This document shows positions 12,628 to 24,000 of a stretch of 64,000 bases of DNA, piece after piece (the stretch's first letter is position 1; the number at the start of each line of letters is the position of its first letter). The translations under genes and the position numbers were made by a program. This DNA comes from Cardiocondyla obscurior (lineage: Eukaryota; Arthropoda; Insecta; Hymenoptera; Formicidae). Location: contig NC_091864.1 of NCBI RefSeq assembly GCF_019399895.1, positions 12,564,001-12,628,000 on the forward strand, given 5' to 3'. Below the pieces are notes generated by a model. That model was not told the origin of the DNA and made no database searches. It saw only the letters and a list, made by a program, of their open reading frames with translations.

Positions 12628-13136
12628 TTAATTGGACTTTGGTAACAAAATAAATCCAGCAATCATGGCAACAATAGTAAACGCCTGAGCACCAACACGA
12701 GCACGCATCATGTACTGTTGCATTTCAGTCCTTCCTTTGTAAAAGTTGTATACTCCAAGACTCAAGGCTACCGTAGTTGCCAATGCTCCTGCAAATATGT
12801 GGAAAACTATTACATTAAAGAACTGATCTAACTCTGGCTCACTTAATTGATAATTAGCCAAGAGATATCTACAGTATTTCATTAGATGGATAAAATTATT
12901 TTGTGGCTTTACGCATGGAAAGGAAGATTAGATTGCGAACATTGGTAAAACGTAATTTTGTTGCAGTTATCAAATTTAATCTTGGTTAGCAAAAGTAGGT
13001 TATGTCTACCTATGGGTACGAGCGGATTCTCTTTTGTTTTACGCGTAGCCTTTTGCCATATTGTCTCGGTCAGGTAGCTGCCGTCTAAATCTTCTCGTAC
13101 TTTCACCCAGTCCAAGTCATCATCTAACTTTGTCAT
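12628..13136 (-). CDS. HIGD2A: HIG1 domain family member 2A, mitochondrial
   Basis: HIGD2A is a small inner-mitochondrial-membrane protein that helps assemble cytochrome c oxidase and respiratory supercomplexes. Exons on the minus strand are 13136-13010 and 12788-12628, joined in phase 1, giving 95 residues from MTKLDDDLDWVKVRED. The conserved core KENPLVPIGALATTVALSLG (the split glycine is at the exon join) is followed by YNFYKGRTEMQQYMMRARVG and a second hydrophobic helix AFTIVAMIAGFILL. Two transmembrane helices with a central QxxMMRxRVxAQ-type motif are typical of HIG1. An in-frame upstream ATG at 13190 would add 18 residues (MRSLRLLYLLVKRQATTS) resembling a targeting peptide. I prefer the inner start by family length, but the longer one is possible. 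Confidence 0.93.
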
Positions 13137-13552
13137 ACTTGTCGTCGCTTGTCGTTTCACGAGTAAATACAACAGTCGCAGGGATCTCACGTCAAAGACT
13201 GCGCTCGCAGCACCGAGCTCATGTTGGTGCCCACGTGTGAAGTGTTATAAGCTCTCGCAAATGTTCACGTCGCAGTCGCTAATAATTAAATTGATAACAT
13301 ATAGATAGCAACGGATCTATCGACCTTCGTCATGACGAGGAAACGTAACCAAGCTGATCTTCCCTCTCTCTCCTCGCCGATGCTCTTCCACTGAGATTGC
13401 TAGCGTCATTCGGCGTGTCTTAATAAGGAAAACACGTCAGATGCTTTCGGAAAGAAGGAAAGAGAGAGGTGTGCGACGCTCCGAATTGATGTTGCAAGTG
13501 AATCTGTAATTCGCGATCGCCCGAGAGGTTTCGTTGAATTTTGAGCCGTCTG
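13137..13552. promoter_or_regulatory. Probable bidirectional promoter HIGD2A / NHLRC2
   Basis: The start codons of HIGD2A (minus, 13136) and NHLRC2 (plus, 13553) are about 416 bases apart and face away from each other, leaving one short GC-richer segment to serve both. No TATA box or initiator could be assigned with confidence. Shared regulation of two mitochondrial or redox-related genes is inferred from layout only. Confidence 0.5.
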
Positions 13553-16465
13553 ATGTGCGGACTTGTAAATAAAAAGATGAACGCGCAAGAGGTAGTGGAG
13601 GAGCTGACGCAGGTCTGCATTCAAATGCGCTTCCACTTAAACGATCTGACCGAACGAAGGGAAAAAGAAACGTTGGTCCTGAAGCACATCAAGCGGTTTG
13701 AAAATAGCGGAGCGCAGCCTCATGATTTTTCAAAAGGTATCGGACTTTTACATTTGTGTTTTCACTTTCTACTTTGCGAACAGCTAATGGAAATGAATAT
13801 ACAGGTGTCTGTTATTGGAAACAGGTTAGTAATTACAGTGGCACTGTAATTTTTTTTCATTAATGTATGTGTTATATAGGTTTGGAATGGTTCAATGTAT
13901 CAGAAGGACTGTCTTTAGCTCAGCATCTAAAGGGAAAAATTGTTCTTTTTGACTTTTTCACATATTGCTGCATCAATTGCATGCATGTTTTAGCTGAGCT
14001 TGAAGAGGTTGAGAAAAAAGTTTCTGTAAAAGATGGTCTTGTAGTGGTAAGTAAATGTAATATTTTATGACAAACATTAATTTATGTAAAAGATAGACAA
14101 AATCTAATGATTAATGACTTTCTTATTTAGATTGGAATTCATAGTGCTAAGTTTACAAATGAGCGCAGTTCAAAGAATGTGCTATCTGCTGTGCAGAGGT
14201 ATAATATCATGCATCCTGTGGTCAATGATGTAACATTAAAAATGTGGCATGATATGGGTATAACATGTTGGCCTAGTTTGATTATGTTAGGTATAAAACA
14301 ATTTACAAACTCTTGTCTTTTTTCTAATAATTACATAATTGAAAAATTTATGGTTATGCTATTTGCAATAATTTTGCTATTATTATAGCTGTTTCTAAAT
14401 TTATTGTAGGACCTAGCGGTCAACCACTGGCTGTTTTTGTGGGTGAAGATCACAAAGATGAAATACTGTTGTATACAAAAGTTGCAATAGCATATTTCAA
14501 ATCTTTAAATCAAATATCAGATCATAGTCTTCCACTGAAGCCAGCACATCACCTTTTACCATCTTCTAAAGACGGTCTCTTGTTTCCTGGTAAAATAACA
14601 ATTTTTCAATTGGAACAGGAAACGAAACTAGTCATATCTGATAGCGGTAACAATAGAATTGTAATTACAAACGAACATGGGAGAGTGGAGCATATCATAG
14701 GTGGATGTAACCAAGGCTTTAAAGATGGCAATTTCAAAAATGCTAGATTTAATTCACCTCAGGGAGTTTGTGTGCTAAATAATATAATTTACGTTGCGGA
14801 TAATAACAATCATGCTATTAGAAAAGTAAGAGAAAAAAGAATGCAATTTTATATTATTATTTGTATAATCTGTGATAATTCGCTATATCTCGATTTTATT
14901 TCGATAATATTTTAGATAAACTTGACCGAAAAAAATGTGTCTACCATAGCTGGTACTGGTTCACAAGGTTGCGATCGAAAAGGTGGAGAACACGGCATTA
15001 GCCAAGCTTTATCATCTCCTTGGGACGTGGCGATTTATCATCATGAGTATAAAGGTACTGTGGTGCCTGTCTTGTTAATTGCCATAGCCGGCACCCATCA
15101 AATCTGGGCACTGTTTTTGGAAGATACTATTTGGTGGAAAGAAAAGTAAGAATTAATGCGACATTGTATTCGTATTTAATGTAACGATTAATCAGGATTA
15201 ATGTTTCCGTTTTTTTTTTTTTTTTTTAGAAAGTATACAGCGAACACATGCGCTGCTATTGTTGGAAGTGGCCGAGAAGAAAATCGCAACAATAATTATG
15301 CTCATGCCGCGGGACTAGCACAACCCTCGGGCATTGTGGTCGTTCAGGAATGTAAAATTGCGTTTTTTGCGGATAGCGAAAGTAGTGCTATCAGACGGCT
15401 GCATTTAGATAGCGGTCAAGTATCGGCTATTTGCGGAGGAGATAAAAATCCAGCGGTTTGTCCAACATATACTTTTTAGTTATTTTCTCACTTTATTAGC
15501 TTTAGTCAGTTGTTTAAGATGTGAACAAGCATCAGCTTTTGTTTGAATAATAGCGAGAAATTCAAACAATTATATTTACGTTACCAGAATTTTTAAATTT
15601 AACTTGCATTACAGAATTTGCATGCATTTGGAGATGTAGACGGAAAAGGATATTCTGCCAAACTTCAACATCCATTGGGAGTAACCTGGAATCATTTGGA
15701 TAAGCAAATATATGTGGCTGATACTTATAATCATAAAATTAAAAGTATAGATAACACAACGGGACATTGTAAGACATTGTTTGGCGACGGCAAACCTGAT
15801 CGTGCATTTACCGTAAGTTTTTTAATGTATTTTTTTTAAAGAAATACAAAAAAATGTTTTTTTAAACTGTTGAAATAAATTTTTAGTTCAACGAACCGAG
15901 TGGCCTTGCTGTCAGTCCAGATGGCAATATCCTTTACGTAGCAGATACCAATAATCACGTTATTAAAATTGTTGATCTAAAAAATGAAAAGATTTCGACT
16001 GTAAGTATATTTTACGAAACATCGTATAACAACGTCAATATATTAACTTATCCTAATTGTATTTTTTAGATGGCTGTCATATCTAGACGCTATTCGAATA
16101 GAAATATCGACAACGTATTCGTTTTTGATACAGCAGTAAATACACACGACGGAGAACTAAATATTTTATTTAATATCGTATTTACGAATGATTTGAAATT
16201 AAATGCAGACGCACCACAAGAATGGCAAGTGTCTTTACCTACAAGCACGTGGACGGCGAAATCTTTGACGGATAAACTTTCGACTCCTATATCGGTGAAA
16301 CTTCCCGAGGAAGAAACACGTAGCCAATTGCGCGTCACGTTAAACATAATGGCTTGCACAGCGGACACGTGTGTACCACTAAAGCTGTCTGTATTGTTTA
16401 ACGTACAACGAAGAACAGATGCGCCGACAGTTGTGACCGAAAAGAAAGAACTCGTCATTGGTTAA
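13553..16465 (+). CDS. NHLRC2: NHL repeat-containing protein 2
   Basis: NHLRC2 is a thioredoxin-fold plus beta-propeller protein found in most animals and linked to cell survival and actin/redox control. Exons are 13553-13736, 13880-14046, 14131-14290, 14410-14825, 14916-15145, 15230-15455, 15615-15812, 15887-16000 and 16070-16465, giving 696 residues. The thioredoxin-like part (about 60-210) has GLEWFNVSEGLSLAQHLKGK and the DFFTYCCINCMH motif with the CxxC pair. NHL repeats span about 215-565, for example NSPQGVCVLNNIIYVADNNN, HPLGVTWNHLDKQIYVADTY and NEPSGLAVSPDGNILYVADT. A beta-rich C-terminal domain follows. Order and length match the family. An alternative ATG at 13577 would shorten it by eight residues. 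Confidence 0.96.
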
Positions 16466-18066
16466 GAAATGCGTTTTACGCTTTCAGTATATGTCGAAAA
16501 GTGTAAATGGGTAAATTTCGTAATATATGTTCAAAATATTAAATTTTAGAAATATGTTTACACCAAGTAATGGTATTATTATTATATATATTCTATAAAT
16601 TTTATGTATTATATCAACTTTTTATAGATTTAATAATCTTTAATATCTGTCGAATACAGATTCTTTCTACAATTTTTTGATTGTTCTTTTAAGTAAAATT
16701 GTACTTTATTTTATATGTATATATAAGTATTTTTAACATTTAAATTAATTAATTATAAATTAAGAGAAAAAAAATGTATATTTATATCGAATTATATTAT
16801 ATAAATGTAACTGGTGTTTAAATCTTATACGGGTATACTTTTGCTGTCAATGCCTGTCATGTTGATCGGATCCCACGTTCCTTCGTACCTACTTCCGATG
16901 AGAAATCAGGTCTCCGGTAACATTTCTATTTCGTCTGCCTTTTTGTTATCATTTCCCATCGTCATGCCTGATGTGATTCGTCACGTCTCTTTATCTGTAG
17001 TTAAGATCGACTTCGATTCAATTTAATCTTTCAATCGGAGTTTCGTCGTAGCCACTTTCAAGTACGATCAAGCTCAATCAATTTATTGATTAATTTATTA
17101 AATAATATCTATTATTTTATTAAGTAATGTAAACGACACAAAATAATCATTTTTTAAATTATTTTAGAGATAAAAAAGATTAAGGGAAGAGCAGCGAATA
17201 ACTGAAAGTGGTCTTTCGAAGTTCCGAGCTATCAATTCTGTTGATTGAATTAATCGCTGGTTATGTTAATTAGAGTTGATTCTAAGCGTTTGAAGAAACT
17301 CGATTTCTTTCATCGCGCTGCTCTATAGTACTCAATAATCGAGAGAATTAGATGAATGTATGGAACGAAAAACGAGCGCCTGAATGTCTCGGCCTCTCCT
17401 CCCCGAAGCGAGTCGAACCGGGACTCGGTTTATCCTTACAGGATGGCCTCGTTGCCTGGTATTCCGGATGATCTCGGCCGGTTCGCAGGGGACATGCACG
17501 GCGTGCAAACGGCGGGACGACATGCCGGGGGCACGCGTGTGTCGAATTCGCGAACGGGCCCAATACACCTGACCGCCCCGTTCTTTCTTTTCTTTTCTTT
17601 TTTCTTCCCTTTCCTTTTTGTATCCTGTGCGCGTAACTAAATCAGATTTCGGAGGCGACGCGAACACGGACACCCGCCGTACATATTCGTAACGCGACCG
17701 GGCACAAAGGAGGCGAGGAGAGGACCGTTATGTCTTTCGCGTATATTTCTACGAGAGGAAGACAGAAAAAGGGAAAGAGAGAGAGAAAGCCACGGTGTCT
17801 CTATACCGTGCCAAGCATATACTACTGTTATGTGTCGAAAAGTGGTACATTCCGGTATACACACATGAGGGAACATATTTCTCGAGTTTCAATGCCGGCG
17901 GAGATGCGTGTTTGCGCGGCTGTATCATCCTCCGTTCAGGATTCTAATTCTCTCGATTACTCGCAGCCGTCCGTGAAACGCGGCCAAAGATCGCTCGGCG
18001 ATTAGCGAGGGACGAAATTAACCGCGAAGCTTCAGCCGGCGTCCTTGCGGCGTCGTTCCGCGTCGC

Positions 18067-18088
18067 GCGATCGTAGAACTACGATCGC
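18067..18088. repeat. Perfect 10-bp inverted repeat
   Basis: GCGATCGTAG at 18067-18076 and its exact reverse complement at 18079-18088 are separated by AA. It lies in the GC-rich non-coding region upstream of the serpin gene. It could be a dimeric transcription-factor site or chance; no factor is assigned. Confidence 0.4.
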
Positions 18089-20220
18089 ACGTAGAAAATT
18101 TCTGGGCGTCTATCGACGTTTCTATTATGATTGCCGGCTGCCCGCCGGTACGGAGAAGACGCGACATCACGCCAGGCGGCTCAGGACGATGCTCCCTTCG
18201 GAGCAACGATTCTACGTAATCTGGAATGTCGTGTTGGCTCAGCCGAGCGTGACACCTCTGCCGGGGAGTCTCTCACGCACCTGAGAATTTCTCGTAGGTG
18301 AACCGCGCGTCGGCGAACTCGCGTTTCTTTTTCTTCGTCTTCTTCCTCCCTTTTTCTCCCCTTTGCTCGATCGTTATCGCGTTCGCGAAGGGAGACGCGT
18401 ACCCCGCTGTCGGAATCGCGCGGGGAACCGAACGGCGAGGTCTCGGGGGTTGGGTGCGGGGGACTTCTCGTTGGAAAACGGAAGTAGATTTTCGGTGCGA
18501 ACGCTTGCGAATTCGATTGTGGATCATCACGCGTGCCGGGAGCGACGTGAGATCAGCGGGGTCGGGGAAATAGGTCGGGTTTGCGGAGCCGCAAGTTACC
18601 GGCGCTCGTTCTCGCGTTCCCCTTTCTTACGACGCTCGTCCCCTCCGGGGGGGGAGCTCCCTCTCCTCCCCGTCAAATTTGTCGATAGGTAAACCGTTGG
18701 ATAAACCTTAATCCGGCGCGGCCTGGCGCGGTACCGTTGTCTGGGTAAACAGTAGGTTACGGATGGACAGTCGTGCAAGTGGGACGGCTGTTTATTAACC
18801 CGCGCGTGTTCGACGTTCACAGAAAACTCGGAGCGGAGACCTAAGGCTCGCGAAGAGGCGAGAAAACGGGTTTCTCGCGAGTCTCCCCTCCCTCCCCCCC
18901 CGTTCGGCCCCCTCCGAACGCTGTGATCGCTAACGAACCTAAATCTATCGCCTTTCGCGATTTCGATTCCGACCCGATCTGACCTGGTGAACGAAGAGGT
19001 TACCCGACGAAAAGGAAATGCAATCTCTGCCTCCCGTCAACGAGTTCCCTCCGTTCTCCCTCTCCCACCGGAGGGAACGAGTAAACGCGAACCAGCGGGA
19101 CATTTAAATTTAATCCGGCCCGAAATATATTCCGGCCAGCCGCGGCCGGGACGGCGATTGATTCGCTTATGAATGAGTCGCGGTAAGAATGAATCGCTCG
19201 GGCTCGATCGCGGGTCGCGCTCGATCGCATCCACGCGACTTGGCGTCCCGTCCCCGAGATTTTCTCCCCGTGGTCCAGCCGTTTTTCGCGATGCCCCTTG
19301 GTCATCCTCCCTTTCCCCCTTGCCGTGCAGTCGGTGCTCTTTCGCAATTTCATACGTCACGTACGCGACTCATTCGGTCGATGTACCGTTAATCGGCTCG
19401 AATCGCCAGCCTGACTTACGCGCTTACGCGTACTGTCATCCGGGAGGAATTACTCCGAGGGGGAACCGCGACCGGCGAAGGGAAAATCGGGCGCGATCAG
19501 GCTCTAACGCGGTTCTAATTGGCCATTGTGCCCTCGCAGGCGATTCCAAGCTCGGTGCGAAAGGAATGCATGCACGTAGTACGGTGCACGCGCGGTCACC
19601 CGTTTCCGCGTAATCCGCTCCCGACGGCGACGTCGTCCGCGAGAGGGGCGAGGGGGAGGGAGTCCCCCCGAGTCCTTTCTCCGTCTTACCCTCCGGGAGA
19701 GCGGTCGCCCCCTCCTCCTTGTCGCTCCTCTGCCTCTTGTTCCGCTGCGCTCGTACCAGCGAAGGATTCTACCTTGCAGTACGTGTTTATCCAGGGTACA
19801 AGACGGGCAGAAGAAGCGGAGCGGACGAGTGGCGTAGGAATAGGGCCGCCCGGTAGTCGTGTCAAGCGCGAACGCGAAGCGGATGCGCTGCGCGAGGGGG
19901 AGAAGCGCACGCGAGAAAGGGCCCTGCGGAAAAAAAAAAAGAAAAGGGAGGAGCCTCGCGGGGGAACGTGCTCCGCAATCATCGCCGAGGTCGCTACACC
20001 GGCGTGTCTGACAGCAAGGTCGACCGCAAAATCGTCTCAACTGCTAAACGTCCTTGATCCCTTAAACGAAGAAGGGAAGAAGGGTGGGAAGGGGAGACGA
20101 AGAGAGAAGGCAGACGCGAAGGAGGCAGCCAAAGGGGGAGAAAAGGGATAGACCGCGCGCGTTCTCGCGCAAAGGAATCGACCACCGAGGGACCGCCAGA
20201 TACTCGCCAACGTCCAACAA

Positions 20221-20290
20221 TTTTTTTTTTTAATTTATAATATATATATATTTTTTTTTCTATTTTTTTCTTTTTTTTTTTTTTTTTTTC
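20221..20290. repeat. Low-complexity T/A tract
   Basis: A run of T-rich and TA-rich sequence about 70 bases long, including more than 15 consecutive T, in an otherwise GC-rich region. Confidence 0.8.
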
Positions 20291-21025
20291 CTTATTATCG
20301 AGCACCGCGAGTTCGATCGTCGCGTCGGTGGTGAACGAGTAAACTGATCGTCGGGTTATCAACCGTGGACCGTCTCTCCTCTCGACGGGATTAAATGACA
20401 TTTCCAGGGAGTCTACCTTCGATCGCAAAGTGTGAGTGCAACCTGCCAACTTTTACGCGTTCCTTGATCTGTCGATGCTTGGAGGATAGGAAAGGGAGAT
20501 TAGCGATTAGTCGAACCTTGTGCACGCGATTGTCTCACCGGGTGATCCACCCGGAGGAGATGACCGTTCGCCGATCGGACGCAGACGGTCATCCCCTAGA
20601 TTTAGCGATACGTCGCGTCGAGGATAACTTCGGCGACGAAAAACCGGTTACCGATATGTAACAACAACCAGCAAGACATTGTAAGGTTCGGCGACCTATC
20701 TCTCTTTCCTCTCCTCGCGGTATCTTTTTCTTCTCACGCTGTCGTGTCGCGTTATTAGTCTAACTCGTCTGCGTGTACCTCGTAACAAATAATCGTTTCT
20801 TTCAGATTCACTATATTTTTTTTTTCCTCTCTTCTTGGCTCTTATCACAAGTCTGTTTTTTTTTCGTATACTTTATTTCTTAATCTTTCGTGGATTTTTT
20901 TTTAATATTAAACAAAGCTAAAAAAGTCTATCGGTACACAGGTATACAACTTTCTGCATGCCAATCTTATCTTCAAGCTCGAAATATCTTACTTTTTTTT
21001 TTTTTCCAGAGAATCGAGAATTATC

Positions 21026-24000
21026 ATGTCTCAGCGATCGTGCTGGCTGCTGCCGGCATTAATCGTATCCTGGACGATCCTGCAGTTCGGCGCGGCTCTA
21101 CCGGCTCATAACGAACGTCCGCACGTGCCTGTAAACGCGTTTGATGCTAGGTCAGTATCACGCGAGAGATATCAAATAACATATTCGTAAAGCATGCAAA
21201 ATAGTACGGTATGCGTGGTGATTCGGAGCAAAGATTTCGCGCGCGTAACAATGCAACGTAATCAACGCGTATCCATTAACGTCGACGACTTAAGAGTATG
21301 AGATAATACGAACAGCGAATCGAGATACGCATCTCATCTCGCGTGAGAAAAGCGGTAGAGGAGAATGCGGAAGAGAAGAGAAAGATTGAAAGAACACAAA
21401 GCCGGCCTCTTGTTAGAGACACCGCGGCTTAGTTTTAAAGATGTTAGACGGTCCTCCGTTCTAACGAGCGGACTAATTAGGGAGGGAAATCGCGCGCCTG
21501 CATTGAACCGCGTTTTCTTATCGTTCCGATGTGTAGATTCCCCGCGGATACAAAGCTTTCGTAACTCTTTATCGGACCCCCAATTTCGAGACGATCTCGA
21601 CGAGCCGTTCTCTACGTTGCGAAATAGAATGATTTATCTCGCGCGTCAGATCTTGATATTACGTGTCGTCGCCGCGCTCGATTTCGGCCGCGTTCTCGGA
21701 TTGAGAATCCATCGCCGGGCTGACCTGAGCTACGATAACATTTTATACGGTGTCCTCGTGCGTTTTGCAGCGGGAGCACTTCAACAATTATACGCCAGGA
21801 CCACGATGGACGCGCGCATCATCCTCCGAGCGGCAAAAACGAGACGCAGTCCAGCCACAAACTGGTCGCTTCCCCGGCCGGACTTTTGCGGCCCGACAAG
21901 TTTCAGTTTTATACTTACAACGAGAAGGGCGATATGATTACGCGGCAGATGACCGCTCAGGAAATTCAAGGTCTCATCGCGGCAGGTGGGACGGATCACA
22001 TTGTCGATAGGCAGGAGCCTCAAAAAGCGGACGATGTCCTGACGGGCGGTAAAAAGGTCGGTTCGTCGCCACTTGTTCGGGTCATTTAACTTTTATCTCG
22101 CGACCGTAAATAGGTAGCGGAATAATAATTTATTTTAAATAAGATATACCTCGGTCATTACTGAAAATAAATAGAAACAGAAAAAAATTTTTACATAATT
22201 TGCAAATAAATTTAAATTAAATTTATCTAAAAATGTTAATTAAATAGTAGCTGTTGTAATAATTAATTCATTTCGAGACGGAATGTAATAAAATGTATCG
22301 GAGAGGTCATATTATTTTTGCAATTGCTCTAACATTGATAGCATAAACACATAAAGATATCAGATTACGTGTAAATATAAAAATAATGCGAATAAGAACA
22401 TACAAAGTAGAAGCTAACGGAGCCGTCGCGCCTCTTCGTTTACAGATTTAATGCATTCCATTCGTCGCATTTTAGGTCATGGATGTGGTACAAAAGGTAC
22501 AAAATGTGCTGAAGAGCGCACTCGATAAGCCACCAACCTTAACGGGTTCGATACCGAAGATTCCGGAACACGCCAACGTCGAATGGAGCAACATTCTTCC
22601 AGCGATTCTATCTGGCGAAGCGGAGGCGATCTCCTCGAACAACGAGCCCAGTCATTCGATCACGACTGAGAGGATCCAGGTTGAGTCGACCCCGAAATAC
22701 TCAACGAGAAAACCGGCGACTCCAGATGTTCAGACGAACGCATACGCCGGCTTTACCAACAATTTGCAGGGGAAACCTCTGCACAGTCACCACTTGGCGG
22801 CGACCGAGAAGCCGATGATTCCGGTGCCAGTGATCACCCTGACGGAGCAAAAGCTGTCGACGCTACATTCCGCCATGACCGAGAGCCCGATCTTCCAGAT
22901 AATTAGCGTAATTCCGGTCGAGAGTGTCGGGATTAAGAAGGATCAAATTGACCTGTTTGCAATCGGTACCAGCGTCACGAGCTCAGGGACCACCCATCAA
23001 ATACCCCAAATACCTGACCAGACCGAGGAGAGCCAAACGGACCAGTACGTCGAGTTAGCTCTATCGGAAGTGCCTGAGGATTCGACGTCCCCGCAGCTAA
23101 CGATTTTAAATATGTATCCTGTAAATATTACGAAACAAACTACCGCTACCAGCAGCAAGGTGGATCAAGAAACCGCGGCGACTTATTCGATGATCACGCC
23201 GGTGACGCATTCGTCTTCCACCAAAGAAACTGCAGAATTGATCAGCACGACCGACAGGCTCTCCCCGTCGGACGTGAGTTACATTCTCGTGCATAGCAAG
23301 AACAATACGAAGATACCTGATGAATACTCTTCGTTCGGCGTTACGAAAGGATCTCAAACGCACGATAAAATAATTCCACAGACCCTCGCCACGTCGCCAG
23401 TGCCGATATCTCATCCGCCTTCGAGACCAGAGTTGGTGTCTAAAGAAACCACGCCGCACTCGCCGTCCACGCTCGCCTCCGTTACGAGAATTAAGGTTCC
23501 GACTATCTCGACGTCGTCGCACGCGTTCATCTCGGATCATTATCTCGGGGAGGACTCCTCAACGGTCACGAAACAGTTGTCGAGCCCGGTAACGCCGTCG
23601 TACGGAGAGGCTTATCTCAATTCTCTGCCGACCGAAATTCAATCCCCGTCGTCGATGGAACCGTTACCTACGCAATTAGTCGAGTCTTTCTCGAGTGTAA
23701 TAAATCAAGTTTCGGAAGTGAAACCGCCCGTCCTGCCCCTGACGTCCCCGTCGAACGAGAGGCCAAAGATACCGATAATGAATATTAATTACGATCAAAG
23801 GCGCAACGTGTCTCAGGCGACGCTCATAAACACCTCGACGTCTCAAGGCGCAAATAAAGAAATTGTTAAATCTGCCGTTAACACGCAACCCTACGGAACC
23901 GTTACCACTGAAATTTCATCACGAGACCCGACCATCGAGTTAGTCGACTATTCAATTCCCGTCACCCATCGGCCTTTTATCTCGATGGACGAAGGTTTGA

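Larger units (their letters stand above)
16466..21025. other. NHLRC2 3' flank and long GC-rich upstream region of the serpin gene
   Basis: 16.5-17.3 kb is AT-rich NHLRC2 3' flank. 17.3-20.2 kb is markedly GC- and CpG-rich with many accidental open frames on both strands, none recognisable. A low-complexity T/A tract lies at 20221-20290. An acceptor at 21008-21009 (T-run then CCAG) precedes the serpin start codon. A GTAAGG donor at 20681 would make 20681-21009 an intron within the 5' UTR. The GC-rich block is therefore likely promoter and 5' leader. Confidence 0.45.

Noticed and set aside
17332..17673. Overlapping 90-113-codon frames on both strands
   Set aside because: Arg-rich chance frames in GC-rich sequence upstream of the serpin gene; no domain or conserved motif.
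19519..20151. Long plus-strand open frame (210 codons) and its antisense partner at 19504-20040
   Set aside because: GC-rich, Arg/Glu-rich low-complexity frames open on both strands, no recognisable domain and no supporting splice structure; chance ORFs in a CpG-rich region.
21365..21937. 190-codon open frame overlapping serpin exon 2
   Set aside because: It crosses the real exon in another frame; the frame used by the serpin model is fixed by splice phases and by the DKFQFYTYNEKG block.
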